The position numbers were made by a program, and so were the translations under genes. Below, in pieces: positions 54,309 to 63,454 of a DNA stretch of 64,000 nucleotides (its first letter is position 1; each line of letters begins with the position of its first letter). The stretch is taken from positions 930,001 to 994,000 of the forward strand of contig NZ_CP103794.1 in NCBI RefSeq assembly GCF_030388325.1, written 5' to 3'. The notes beneath the pieces are model-generated. The model saw only the letters and a program-made list of their open reading frames with translations. It had not been told where the DNA came from and ran no database searches. The DNA comes from Flavobacterium johnsoniae. GTDB lineage: Bacteria; Bacteroidota; Bacteroidia; Flavobacteriales; Flavobacteriaceae.

Positions 54309-54337
54309 TTGAAATAAAGAATAATTGCCTACTTTTG
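54309..54337 (+). promoter_or_regulatory. feoA promoter
   Basis: TTG (54309-54311), an 18-bp spacer and TACTTTTG (54330-54337), the best full match to the flavobacterial consensus in the window. It is 25 bp before the feoA TTG start. Confidence 0.7.
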
Positions 54338-54362
54338 CAATCTAAATTCAATCTAAATAAGC

Positions 54363-54602
54363 TTGCAAAATACAATACACACCCTGAAAAAAGGCGAAAA
54401 AGCCATTATCAAAGATTTTGATATCGATCTTATTCCACTTAAATTATTAGAAATGGGTTGTCTGCCTGGCAGCTTAGTTGAATTACTGCAAGTTGCACCT
54501 TTTGGCGATCCTTTATATTTAGACATAAACGGCTCACATGTTGCAATTCGTATTGAAACGGCTCGTGAAATTGAAGTTGAACTTATCCAAAACAATTTAT
54601 AA
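54363..54602 (+). CDS. feoA: FeoA ferrous iron transport accessory protein
   Basis: 79 residues, an SH3-like FeoA domain (LLEMGCLPGSLVELLQVAPFGDPLYL). No ATG lies between the upstream stop at 54354 and the domain, and the first plausible start is TTG 54363 (TTGCAAAATACA), so a TTG start is inferred. The stop overlaps the feoB start by one base (TAATG). It modulates FeoB. Confidence 0.9.
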   Translation: MQNTIHTLKKGEKAIIKDFDIDLIPLKLLEMGCLPGSLVELLQVAPFGDPLYLDINGSHVAIRIETAREIEVELIQNNL

Positions 54603-56701
54603 TGAGCGTTCAGAATATCAATGTTGCCCTTATCGGAAATCCAAATACCGGAAAAACTTCTGTTTTTAATCAGCTTACAGGTTTAAATCAACAAGTTGGA
54701 AATTATCCTGGAATCACGGTTGAGAAAAAAATGGGTTTCTGTAAATTACCCAATAATGTAAAAGCCAATATTTTAGATTTACCAGGAACATATAGTTTGA
54801 ACGCTAGTTCAATGGACGAAAGTGTGGTTATCGAACTTTTATTGAATAAAAACGACAAACTTTATCCAGACGTTGCCGTTGTGGTAACAGATGTTGAAAA
54901 TCTGAAAAGAAACTTACTGATTTACACTCAAATAAAAGACCTTGAAATTCCGACGATTTTGGTTATCAATATGTCAGATCGTATGGAAAGAAAAGGAATT
55001 ACTCTTGACATTCCGTATTTAGAAGAGAAACTAAAAACTAAAATTGCTTTAGTAAGTTCAAGAAAAGGTTTAGGAATTGATGAGCTAAAAGAACTTATTG
55101 TTTCTTATAAAACCATACCGCACGAGCCATGTTTAAACGCTTCTGTAATTGATCCTGAATATTTTGAAAAACTTCAGCATGCATTTCCAAATCAATTAAT
55201 GTACAAATTGTGGCTTGTAATTACGCAAGATGTCAATTTTTCAAATTTGGATCGAAATGAAGTTCGTAACACTTTCACCAAATCACATTCAGAACTAAAA
55301 CGTCTTCAGCAAAAAGAAACTATAAAAAGATATCAGTTTATAAATGATGTTCTAAAAGAAGGTCTAAAAGTTGATGCTTCGATGGCAAAAGATATTCGTG
55401 CAAAACTTGATCGCATTTTAACGCATAAAGTTTTCGGTTACGTTATTTTCTTTGCCATTTTATTTTTGATTTTCCAATCGATTTTCAGCTGGTCAACCAT
55501 TCCGATGGATTTTATTGACAGCACTTTTGCTTCTTTAAGCAGTTGGGTTGCAGAAGAATTGCCAAGCGGAATTTTAACTGATTTACTTTCGCAAGGAATT
55601 ATTCCGGGAATTGGCGGAGTTGTTATTTTTATTCCACAAATTGCCGTCTTATTCTTGTTTATTTCGATTTTGGAAGAAAGTGGATATATGAGCCGCGTCG
55701 TATTTTTAATGGACAAAATCATGCGCCGATTTGGGCTTTCTGGAAAAAGCGTCGTGCCTTTGATTTCGGGAACAGCATGTGCGATTCCGGCGATTATGGC
55801 AACAAGAAATATCGAAAACTGGAAAGAACGCCTTATTACGATCTTAGTAACGCCATTCACAACTTGTTCGGCAAGATTGCCAGTTTATGCGATTATTATT
55901 TCGCTTGTTGTTCCTAGCAAACGCATTTTTGGATTTCTGAATGTTCAAGGTTTGACCTTAATGGCATTATATGTTTTAGGATTTTTTGCAGCTATTTTAT
56001 CTGCTTATATTCTGAATAAAGTTTTAAAACTAGAATCTAAAACGTATTTCGTAGTCGAAATGCCAAGTTATAAAATGCCTCTTTTCAAAAACGTCGGAAT
56101 CAATGTAGTGGAAAAAACGAAAGCATTTATTGCTGGAGCAGGAAAAATCATTCTTGCAATTTCTATTATATTATGGTTTTTAGCTTCTTACGGTCCAGGA
56201 AAAGAATTTAATGATGCTGAAAACATTGTAAAAGAACGATTTGCAAATACTACTTTAGACGAAACTCAGTTTGAAAATGAAGTTAATTCTCAAAAATTAG
56301 AAAATTCATATATCGGATTAATGGGACACGCCATCGAGCCCGTAATTCAGCCTTTAGGTTACGATTGGAAAATCGGAATTGCATTAATTAGTTCGTTTGC
56401 TGCGCGTGAAGTTTTTGTTGGAACTTTAGCTACTATTTACAGCGTTGGAGACTCTGATAACGAATCAACCATAAAAAGTAAAATGCAGGCAGAAATTCAT
56501 CCAGAAACTGGAAAAAAAGTGTTTGATTTTCCAACAGGAATTTCGTTATTATTATTTTATGCTTTTGCCATGCAGTGTGCTAGTACATTGGCAATTACAA
56601 AAAAAGAAACCAATTCTTGGAAATGGCCAGCAATGCAGTTAGTTTTCATGAGCGGATTGGCTTATTTTGCTGCATTAATTGCGTATCAACTTTTAAAATA
56701 A
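54602..56701 (+). CDS. feoB: FeoB ferrous iron transporter
   Basis: 699 residues. N-terminal G domain with G1 GNPNTGKTS (12-20), G3 DLPGTYSL, G4 NMSD, then the helical spacer, and a polytopic membrane domain with two Gate motifs (PLISGTACAIPAI; the CSARLPVYA segment). It takes up Fe(II) across the inner membrane with GTP/ATP hydrolysis. Second gene of feoA-feoB-Cys-rich peptide. Confidence 0.97.
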   Translation: MSVQNINVALIGNPNTGKTSVFNQLTGLNQQVGNYPGITVEKKMGFCKLPNNVKANILDLPGTYSLNASSMDESVVIELLLNKNDKLYPDVAVVVTDVENLKRNLLIYTQIKDLEIPTILVINMSDRMERKGITLDIPYLEEKLKTKIALVSSRKGLGIDELKELIVSYKTIPHEPCLNASVIDPEYFEKLQHAFPNQLMYKLWLVITQDVNFSNLDRNEVRNTFTKSHSELKRLQQKETIKRYQFINDVLKEGLKVDASMAKDIRAKLDRILTHKVFGYVIFFAILFLIFQSIFSWSTIPMDFIDSTFASLSSWVAEELPSGILTDLLSQGIIPGIGGVVIFIPQIAVLFLFISILEESGYMSRVVFLMDKIMRRFGLSGKSVVPLISGTACAIPAIMATRNIENWKERLITILVTPFTTCSARLPVYAIIISLVVPSKRIFGFLNVQGLTLMALYVLGFFAAILSAYILNKVLKLESKTYFVVEMPSYKMPLFKNVGINVVEKTKAFIAGAGKIILAISIILWFLASYGPGKEFNDAENIVKERFANTTLDETQFENEVNSQKLENSYIGLMGHAIEPVIQPLGYDWKIGIALISSFAAREVFVGTLATIYSVGDSDNESTIKSKMQAEIHPETGKKVFDFPTGISLLLFYAFAMQCASTLAITKKETNSWKWPAMQLVFMSGLAYFAALIAYQLLK

Positions 56702-56707
56702 AAAGTT

Positions 56708-56833
56708 ATGTTTCAAGAAATTATAGCCTTTACGATATTAGGATTAGCAGTTGCTTTTCTGATTAAAAAGTTCTTTTTCAAATCAAAAAAGAAAAAAGAT
56801 TGTGGCAATGGAACGGATTGTGGATGCAGTTAA
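56708..56833 (+). CDS. FeoB-associated Cys-rich membrane peptide
   Basis: 41 residues: one membrane helix (IIAFTILGLAVAFLIKKFFF), a lysine-rich stretch, then a cysteine tail (DCGNGTDCGCS). This matches the FeoB-associated Cys-rich group found after feoB in many bacteria. Starts 6 bp after the feoB stop. Cysteines may bind iron or be part of redox control of the transporter. It is below usual length cut-offs and easily missed. Confidence 0.85.
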   Translation: MFQEIIAFTILGLAVAFLIKKFFFKSKKKKDCGNGTDCGCS

Positions 56834-56839
56834 TTTTTT

Positions 56840-56889
56840 AGTTTTCAGTCTCAGTTTACAGTTGTTGCTGAAAACTGAGACTGAAAACT
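56840..56889. repeat. Inverted repeat, AGTTTTCAGTCTCAG family copy 2
   Basis: A perfect 17-bp arm (AGTTTTCAGTCTCAGTT at 56840 with its inverse ending 56889) and a 15-nt centre. Shares words with 42354-42416. Between convergent feo and HD genes, so it may act as a terminator. Confidence 0.78.
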
Positions 56890-57542
56890 TACTTCACCCC
56901 TTCCCACTCTGCATAAAACTGAGCAAGAAATGTTTCCATAAAGCGATGTCTTTCTGCTGCGATTTCTTTTCCTTTTACTGTATTCATTTTGTCTTTTAGA
57001 AGTAACAGTTTTTCATAAAAGTGATTTATAGTTGGAGCGTTATTCTTTTTATACTCCTCTTTTGTCATATTCGTTACAGGCGCAATTTCAGGATTGTATA
57101 AAGCTCGATTTTTAAATCCCCCATAATTAAACGCTCTTGCTACTCCAATTGCACCAATTGCATCTAAACGATCAGCATCTTGTACAATATCCAATTCGAC
57201 AGAAGAGAATTTCTTTTCGAAATTTCCGCCTTTGTAAGAGATATTTTCAATGATATTGACAACATGAGCAATTATATCCTCAGAAACATTTTGAGACTCT
57301 AAAAACGCTCGTGCAGTTTTTGGACCAATAGTTTCATCTCCATTATGAAATTTACTGTCGGCAATATCATGCAATAAAGCACCTAATTGAACAACTGTAA
57401 TATCGCAATCTGTATCTTTTGCAATTAAAAGTGAGTTTTTATAAACGCGTTCGATATGAAACCAATCGTGTCCACCTTCGGCATTGTTTAATTTTTCTTT
57501 TACAAAAGAGATTGTTTTATTAATTAATTCTGAAGTGCTCAT
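56889..57542 (-). CDS. HD-domain phosphohydrolase
   Basis: 217 residues. Metal-binding residues His in GGHDWFHIERV, HD in LLHDIADSK and the later Asp in VQDADRLDAIG follow the H...HD...D pattern of the HD superfamily. Similar to the uncharacterised YedJ-type group, likely a phosphohydrolase on nucleotides. The stop overlaps the end of the repeat at 56840-56889 by one base. Confidence 0.88.
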   Translation of the reverse strand: MSTSELINKTISFVKEKLNNAEGGHDWFHIERVYKNSLLIAKDTDCDITVVQLGALLHDIADSKFHNGDETIGPKTARAFLESQNVSEDIIAHVVNIIENISYKGGNFEKKFSSVELDIVQDADRLDAIGAIGVARAFNYGGFKNRALYNPEIAPVTNMTKEEYKKNNAPTINHFYEKLLLLKDKMNTVKGKEIAAERHRFMETFLAQFYAEWEGVK

Positions 57543-57653
57543 AAAAATGCTTTTTAATTATTTTTTATAAAAAAATGTTGATTGTCAAAGTTTAATTATA
57601 AACCTCAACAATCAACAAGTATATTTTTAAATTTCAAATCTCATTTTATGTAT

Positions 57654-57718
57654 TCCTGAGCGAAGTCGAAGGACACACAGTACGAATTTAGCATGAGATC
57701 CTTCGACTTCGCTCAGGA
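57654..57718. repeat. Inverted repeat, CTGAGCGAAGTCGAAGGA family
   Basis: Perfect 20-bp arms TCCTGAGCGAAGTCGAAGGA (57654-57673) and inverse (57699-57718). The core GCTGAGCGAAGT also appears inside the repeat at 24342. From general knowledge this word is frequent between genes in many Bacteroidota. Confidence 0.88.
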
Positions 57719-57749
57719 GGACAAGCTTTATAAATCACTATACAGAAAA

Positions 57750-57770
57750 TCTAAAATCTAAAATCTAAAA
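57750..57770. repeat. Tandem repeat TCTAAAA x3
   Basis: Three exact 7-bp units directly downstream of the desaturase stop; the same word is in front of hemB. Confidence 0.75.
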
Positions 57771-57773
57771 TTT

Positions 57774-58766
57774 TTACAGTCTCGCTGGTTCAACCCATTT
57801 AAAAATGTGAGATTCTTGTGGAATTACAATTCTTTCTGAAATTCTCGCCATACGAGCTGGTAATTTCATTAAATAATCACGAGCTTTTTCTGCTTCGTCA
57901 GTCAAATTAGAAATTTTATCAATTTCCCATTTGTTCATTAATTTCTGCATAATTTCAACGTAATCATTTGCTGTATAAACACCAATACGTTGCGCAGAAT
58001 CTGAAAATTGCTCAAAAGCTGTGCTGATTTTTTGTCCAGATTCTCTTAAGAAATGCGCTGGCATAACGATTTTTTGTTTCATCATGTATTGAAACGCCAA
58101 CATCATTTCGCTAGGATCAACTTGGAAAATTCTAGTTACAAATTCGCTATATGCGTGGTGATGACGCATTTCGTCACCCGCAATCATTTTACACATTTTA
58201 GACAACTTGTTATCGCCAAATTTCTTTGCGATTTGTGAAACTCTATTATGAGAAACGTAAGTTGCTAATTCTTGGAAACTAGTATATACAAAGTTTTTGT
58301 ACGGATCAGAACCAGTTCCAATATCAAAACCGTCGTTGATCAAATGCTGCGTTGTCATTTCGATTTCACGCATATTGACACGACCAGACAAATACAAGTA
58401 TTTATTTAAAAGATCTCCGTGACGGTTTTCTTCTCCGGTCCATTGACGGATCCATTTAGACCAACCGTTACCACCATCTTCTACCTGGTTTACACCTTCA
58501 ACATCCATTAACCAAGACTCATATGTAGGCAAAGCTTCTTCAGTGATAGTATCACCAACAAGCGTAACCCAGAAATCGTATGGAAGTTCTTTAGCAATTT
58601 CGCGTAATTCTTTTACCTCTTCAAAGAAATTTTCTCCTTCAGAATTTGGTAAAAAATCAGACGGCTGCCAAATTTTTTCCACAGGAATTAAATACTGTTC
58701 AACGAAGCTATCCACGTTTTTTTCCAAAAACTGCATTACTTCTAATCTAATGTTTTTTATAGACAT
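57774..58766 (-). CDS. Acyl-ACP desaturase
   Basis: 330 residues. Di-iron ligands are visible in EENRHGDLL and DEMRHHHAY (E-x2-H motifs). Relative of plant stearoyl-ACP desaturase. It introduces a double bond into acyl chains using O2 and reduced ferredoxin. The plsC gene is just upstream on the same strand (45-bp gap), so membrane lipid remodelling is the shared theme. Confidence 0.93.
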   Translation of the reverse strand: MSIKNIRLEVMQFLEKNVDSFVEQYLIPVEKIWQPSDFLPNSEGENFFEEVKELREIAKELPYDFWVTLVGDTITEEALPTYESWLMDVEGVNQVEDGGNGWSKWIRQWTGEENRHGDLLNKYLYLSGRVNMREIEMTTQHLINDGFDIGTGSDPYKNFVYTSFQELATYVSHNRVSQIAKKFGDNKLSKMCKMIAGDEMRHHHAYSEFVTRIFQVDPSEMMLAFQYMMKQKIVMPAHFLRESGQKISTAFEQFSDSAQRIGVYTANDYVEIMQKLMNKWEIDKISNLTDEAEKARDYLMKLPARMARISERIVIPQESHIFKWVEPARL

Positions 58767-58811
58767 TACTTATATTAAATTTGGGTTTTACGTTTTAGCT
58801 CGGACTAAAAC

Positions 58812-59558
58812 TTAAACCTGTTTATACTCATTTATTCCTTCTTTAACTGCTTTTTCAGTAATCTCCATTAGCTCTTCAAATTTGTAATCTTTGACAGCTA
58901 AAGCTTTGTGCGCCGTAAATTTCAGGTGATTTCCTAAACCAACAGGAAAAAAACCAAATTTTACCATTTTCCAAGAATTATTAATACTCACCGGTACAAC
59001 ATATGCAGAAGGCGCATATTTGCATAAAATTTTTAAACCGCTTTGAGCGAATTCTTTTGGTTTTCCTGTCTTGCTTCTTGTTCCTTCTGGAAAGATAACG
59101 GCAGATCTTGTGTTTTTTTCGATATATTCAGACAAGCCTTTGATAACTGGTATCGCTTGTTTAGGGTCTTTTCGGTCAATTAAGACAGATCCTCCGTATT
59201 TCAAATTAAAAGAAACACTCGGAATTCCGCTGCCTAATTCCTTCTTACTTACAAATTTACAATGAAAACGTCTAAAGTACCAAATCATTGCCACGATATC
59301 GTACATACTTTGGTGATTTGCCACGAAAATGATTGGAACTCCCGTCGGAATTGTCTCTCTATTTTCAATTGTATATCTCGTTCCAACAAGATTTGTACAT
59401 CTTAAAAGGAAGAAGTTTAAATAATCTACGCTTTTTTTGTGAGCTTGGTAACCAAAAACATTTAAACAAATCCATTGAATTGGATGAAAAACAGCCAAAC
59501 ATAAACCAAATAATAAATAGTAAATTACCGATATTGGATAAGATATAATTTTTTCCAT
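58812..59558 (-). CDS. plsC: 1-acyl-sn-glycerol-3-phosphate acyltransferase
   Basis: 248 residues, an N-terminal membrane span, the catalytic NHQSMYD (HX4D) motif, and the substrate motif FPEGTRSKTG. It acylates lysophosphatidic acid at sn-2. Probably in one transcript with the acyl-ACP desaturase. Confidence 0.93.
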   Translation of the reverse strand: MEKIISYPISVIYYLLFGLCLAVFHPIQWICLNVFGYQAHKKSVDYLNFFLLRCTNLVGTRYTIENRETIPTGVPIIFVANHQSMYDIVAMIWYFRRFHCKFVSKKELGSGIPSVSFNLKYGGSVLIDRKDPKQAIPVIKGLSEYIEKNTRSAVIFPEGTRSKTGKPKEFAQSGLKILCKYAPSAYVVPVSINNSWKMVKFGFFPVGLGNHLKFTAHKALAVKDYKFEELMEITEKAVKEGINEYKQV

Positions 59559-59576
59559 GCTTCAAAAATTAATGCG

Positions 59577-59584
59577 CAAAAGTA
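59577..59584 (-). promoter_or_regulatory. Candidate -7 element for plsC
   Basis: Minus strand TACTTTTG, exact TAnnTTTG match, 18 bp upstream of the plsC start. Confidence 0.45.
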
Positions 59585-59644
59585 ATAAATATATTTTTAG
59601 ACTTATTAAAATTAAAAACAATAACCGTTTTTCTGGTTTAATTG

Positions 59645-59652
59645 TACCTTTG
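59645..59652 (+). promoter_or_regulatory. Candidate -7 element for rnpA
   Basis: TACCTTTG, exact TAnnTTTG match, 31 bp before the rnpA start. The two divergent -7 elements of plsC and rnpA are about 60 bp apart. Confidence 0.45.
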
Positions 59653-59683
59653 TACCAAAATTTGCAAATTTTTTCTGAATTAA

Positions 59684-60088
59684 ATGAACTTCAATTACCC
59701 TAAAAACGAGCGTTTAAAAAGCAAAACCACAATCGGATTATTATTTTCTGATGGTAAATCGGTTTCTAAATATCCGCTTCGTTTGGTTTACCGTCAAGCG
59801 GAAGAAAATTCAGAAGAAAGAACCAAAATTGGCGTTTCGGTTTCGAAGAAATATTTCAAGAAAGCTGTTGATAGAAATTACTTCAAAAGAGTTTTGAGAG
59901 AAACCTATCGTTTAAACAAACATTTACTTCTGGATAATCTCGATCAAAATTATTCGATAATGCTTTTTTATCAGACTAAAGAACGTTTGACTTATCAGGA
60001 AATCAACACCAAAATGATTCAGTTGTTTGAGAAATTTTCGCTTCAAATCAACAAAACTCCAGATTCTGAACAGAAAATCGAATCGTAA
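59684..60088 (+). CDS. rnpA: Ribonuclease P protein component
   Basis: 134 residues. Conserved RNA-binding RNR-type motif in KIGVSVSKKYFKKAVDRNYFKRVLRETYR. It assists the RNase P RNA in tRNA 5' maturation. rpmH and the dnaA region are not adjacent, unlike in many bacteria. First gene of a plus-strand run with the DUF4349, S41 and OmpA genes. Confidence 0.93.
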   Translation: MNFNYPKNERLKSKTTIGLLFSDGKSVSKYPLRLVYRQAEENSEERTKIGVSVSKKYFKKAVDRNYFKRVLRETYRLNKHLLLDNLDQNYSIMLFYQTKERLTYQEINTKMIQLFEKFSLQINKTPDSEQKIES

Positions 60089-60158
60089 ATTTCAAAACGT
60101 AAGATTAATAATCAAATTAGACAAAAAAATCGTAGTTTTAGATCTAAATTGAAACTTT

Positions 60159-61007
60159 ATGCGACACATTTTCTTTTTATTATCTTTAGTTTTAATTCTT
60201 TCTGGCTGTAATAAAGCTGATGCTTCAGCTAACGAAAACATCGTTATCTCTGCTGTAAAAATGCCTGCAAAAGCAGAAAGCGGCTCTTACGACAGAAGTC
60301 CGGATCCAGCTTCTCCGCCACCGCCAGCTCCAAAAGATAAAGAAAAAATTGAGCAAAAAATCATTAAAGAAGCGACTTTAAAATTTGAAACTGATAATTT
60401 AGAAAATTCTTTCAGTCAAATTAAAAAGGCAGTTGCCAATAGTAAAGCAAGAATTATAAACGATTCTGAAGGAAAAGATTTTGCAACTGTTTTTAGAAAT
60501 CTTACTATAAAAGTACCAAGCCAGAATTTTGACCGCTTTATAAATGATGTTTCTAAAGGTGTTTCGTATTTTGAAGTAAAAACTATTTCTGCTCAAGATG
60601 TTACAGAACAATATATAGATCTTACTTCAAGATTAAAAACCAAGAAAAAACTAGAAGAACGTTATCTCGAAATTTTAAAGAAAGCAAACAAAGTCAGCGA
60701 GATTTTAGAAATTGAAGAACAAATTTCTGCTATTCGCGAAGAAATCGATGCCAAAGAAGGTCAGCTGAAATATTTAGAAAGCCGTGTTTCTGAAAGCACA
60801 ATTACAATCGAATTTTATAAAACAATACCTGAAAAAGAGGGCGTTAAAATATCTTACGGTTCCAAACTTTGGAGTGCAATTGAATCTGGATTCTATACTT
60901 TATCCGATTTATTAATTTCGCTATTAAGTGCTTGGCCGTTTGTAATTTTGTTTGTTGTATTTGCCTATTTTATTAGAAAAAGATTAAAAAGAAGAAAAAA
61001 AGAATAA
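60159..61007 (+). CDS. DUF4349 lipoprotein
   Basis: 282 residues. Lipobox LSGC at about residue 17, a Pro-rich segment (SPPPPAPKD), the DUF4349 domain at about 65-245 with a coiled coil (LKTKKKLEERYLEILKKANKVSEILEIEEQI), and a C-terminal membrane helix followed by a basic tail (IRKRLKRRKKE). Envelope protein of unknown function. The S41 protease gene begins 2 bp later. Confidence 0.88.
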   Translation: MRHIFFLLSLVLILSGCNKADASANENIVISAVKMPAKAESGSYDRSPDPASPPPPAPKDKEKIEQKIIKEATLKFETDNLENSFSQIKKAVANSKARIINDSEGKDFATVFRNLTIKVPSQNFDRFINDVSKGVSYFEVKTISAQDVTEQYIDLTSRLKTKKKLEERYLEILKKANKVSEILEIEEQISAIREEIDAKEGQLKYLESRVSESTITIEFYKTIPEKEGVKISYGSKLWSAIESGFYTLSDLLISLLSAWPFVILFVVFAYFIRKRLKRRKKE

Positions 61008-61009
61008 TC

Positions 61010-62647
61010 ATGTATCCGTATTTCAAAAAGAAATTTATTATACCAGTCGCTGCGGCGGGAATGTTGTTTGTTGGAACCAGTTTTAAAGAAGATTTTTTTG
61101 AAATTGCCAAACAGATCGAAATTTTCACAACGTTATTTAAAGCCGTAAACACCAATTATGTAGACGAAACGAATCCTGGCGATTTGATGGATAAAGCGAT
61201 CAAAAGCATGTTGGGAAGTTTAGATCCGTATACGGTTTATTTTAATGAACAAGATGTTGTCAACTTCAAAATAAATAATACTGGCGAATATACAGGAATC
61301 GGCGCTTTAATTTCTAGAAAAAAAGACCGTTTAATTGTACGTGAACCTTATAAAAATTATCCAGCCGATAAAGCCGGATTAAAAGCGGGTGATGAAATCA
61401 TCCAAATTGGAGACGTTTTGATTGCAGATTTTAAAGACGATGCTTCTCAATTATTGAAAGGGACAAAAAACACTAAAATCAACATCAAATATCTTCGTCA
61501 AGGTAAACCATTTACGACTGTTTTGGTTTTGGATGAAGTAGATATTAAATCGGTTCCTTTCTACGGAAAAATTGATGATAAAACGGGTTATATTGTTTTG
61601 GCACATTTTAGCAGAAAAGCATCAAACGAAGTAAAAGAAGCGCTGGAAAAACTAAAAGCTGATGGTGCAACGCAGATTGTTTTAGATTTGAGAGGAAATC
61701 CTGGAGGTTTATTAAACGAAGCAATTGATATCTGTAATTTATTTGTTCCGAAGAATGAAGTAATTGTAACGACTAAATCGAGAATCGAAAAACATAATAA
61801 TACTTATAAAACACAAAAAGAACCAATTGACACTCAAATTCCGCTTGCTATTTTAGTGAATGGAAGAAGTGCTTCGGCTTCTGAAATTGTTTCGGGCGCT
61901 TTACAAGATTTGGATCGTGCAGTTGTTTTAGGAAGCAGAAGTTTCGGTAAAGGCTTGGTTCAACGTTCTGTTGATTTAACTTACGGAACACAATTGAAAG
62001 TAACCATTTCAAGATATTATACACCTTCTGGAAGATGTATTCAAGCTTTGGATTATGCACATAAAGACAAAAATGGAATTGCTCAGAAAACCGATGCTAA
62101 AAATTTCAATGCATTTAAAACCAGAAAAGGAAGAACGGTTTATGACGGCGGAGGAGTTTTACCAGATATTGAATTAGAAGAAACTAAAACGAGTCCGATT
62201 GCTACGGCGCTAATTAAAAATGATGGTGTTTTTGATTATGCAACAAGTTATTATTATAAAAATCCAAATTTGGGCGATAAGATTCCGACTATTTCAGATG
62301 CAGATTACACGGCCTTCAAACAATTCTTGAAAGCCAATAAAATTTCTTTTGATACAGAAACCGAAGTGGCTTTGAGAAATACTTTAGCTGCAGCTAAAAA
62401 TGAAAAAATTGACGAAACTATTGCTCCAGAATATCAGCAATTATTGGCGGCTTTAGAAAAAAGCGAAAGTACTTTATTAGACAAAAACCAAAAGGAAATC
62501 AAAAACATGATTCAGGAAGAATTGATTAAAAGATATCAATATCAAGAAGGTTTGTATCAGTTTTACATCAAAAACAATTCTGAAATTAAAAGAGCAGTTA
62601 GCGTATTAAATAACCAGACAGAATATAAAACGATTTTAAAAATGTAG
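61010..62647 (+). CDS. S41-family C-terminal processing peptidase
   Basis: 545 residues. N-terminal hydrophobic segment, PDZ domain (about 85-165; GEYTGIGALISRK, NYPADKAGLKAGDEII), then the S41 catalytic domain with the serine region NGRSASASEIVSGAL and lysine region GSRSFGKGLVQ. A CtpA/Prc-like periplasmic protease. It lies between a lipoprotein and an OmpA-type protein, with gaps of 2 and 3 bp. Confidence 0.94.
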   Translation: MYPYFKKKFIIPVAAAGMLFVGTSFKEDFFEIAKQIEIFTTLFKAVNTNYVDETNPGDLMDKAIKSMLGSLDPYTVYFNEQDVVNFKINNTGEYTGIGALISRKKDRLIVREPYKNYPADKAGLKAGDEIIQIGDVLIADFKDDASQLLKGTKNTKINIKYLRQGKPFTTVLVLDEVDIKSVPFYGKIDDKTGYIVLAHFSRKASNEVKEALEKLKADGATQIVLDLRGNPGGLLNEAIDICNLFVPKNEVIVTTKSRIEKHNNTYKTQKEPIDTQIPLAILVNGRSASASEIVSGALQDLDRAVVLGSRSFGKGLVQRSVDLTYGTQLKVTISRYYTPSGRCIQALDYAHKDKNGIAQKTDAKNFNAFKTRKGRTVYDGGGVLPDIELEETKTSPIATALIKNDGVFDYATSYYYKNPNLGDKIPTISDADYTAFKQFLKANKISFDTETEVALRNTLAAAKNEKIDETIAPEYQQLLAALEKSESTLLDKNQKEIKNMIQEELIKRYQYQEGLYQFYIKNNSEIKRAVSVLNNQTEYKTILKM

Positions 62648-62650
62648 TAA

Positions 62651-63454
62651 ATGAAGTTAAATCTAGCCATACTTCTTTTCTCATTTTATACAGTATCGGC
62701 ACAACAAAAACCTGTTGAAACCATCTATTTTGAATTTGACAGGTATGATTTAACAAGCAAACAAATAAATGTTGTTTCGGACTTTATAAAAAATATAGAC
62801 ACCTCTCAGGTTGAGTCTATACAGATTTATGGCTATTGCGATGACCGAGGAACGGATAAATACAATTTTAAATTATCTAACAAACGTGCAAATAAAATCC
62901 AAAATCTTTTAGTTGGTTATGGATTCAAAAAAAGCAAAATTGTAATTCTTGAAGGAAGAGGTAGAATTATTGTAAAACCAGATACAATTGAAAACCTTTC
63001 TGAAACTAGATTAAAAAATCGGCGGGTTGATTTAGTCGTTGTTAAGAAAAACAATCTTGGCGAAGGTGTTGTTACTTCGTTTAAAGATCAATTAAACGTT
63101 GGAGATCGGGTTTATCTGGAATCTATTCTTTTTAATATTGGAAGCGCCAAGCTGACTTCTACAGCCAAAAAAGAATTGGACAAAGTTGCAATAACACTTT
63201 TAAAACATCAAAACATTAAGTTTGAGATACGTGGTCACGTCTGCTGTACACCTGAAATTTACAGCGACGGCATTGACCGAGATACGAAAGAAAGAAGGCT
63301 TTCTTGGAATCGAGCCAAAACTGTTTTTCATTATTTAATCTCCAAAAAAATTTCCAAAAGCCGTATGACTTATCTCGGATGCGGCAATAAATATCCGCTA
63401 AAAAAAGGTGATAAATATGATCGGAGAGTGGAGTTTTTAATTACTAATATTTAA
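62651..63454 (+). CDS. Tandem OmpA-domain protein
   Basis: 267 residues with a signal peptide (LFSFYTVSAQQ). Two OmpA peptidoglycan-binding domains in a row: first at about 25-130 (YFEFDRYDLTSKQ..., IQIYGYCDDRGTDKYN..LSNKRA), second at about 145-267 (SILFNIGSAKLT..., RGHVCCTPEI.., LSWNRAKTV). The second has a loop with a Cys-Cys pair where NxxLSxxRA is interrupted. No barrel precedes them, so it is a soluble or peptidoglycan-bound protein. It overlaps the convergent next gene by 11 bp. Confidence 0.9.
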   Translation: MKLNLAILLFSFYTVSAQQKPVETIYFEFDRYDLTSKQINVVSDFIKNIDTSQVESIQIYGYCDDRGTDKYNFKLSNKRANKIQNLLVGYGFKKSKIVILEGRGRIIVKPDTIENLSETRLKNRRVDLVVVKKNNLGEGVVTSFKDQLNVGDRVYLESILFNIGSAKLTSTAKKELDKVAITLLKHQNIKFEIRGHVCCTPEIYSDGIDRDTKERRLSWNRAKTVFHYLISKKISKSRMTYLGCGNKYPLKKGDKYDRRVEFLITNI

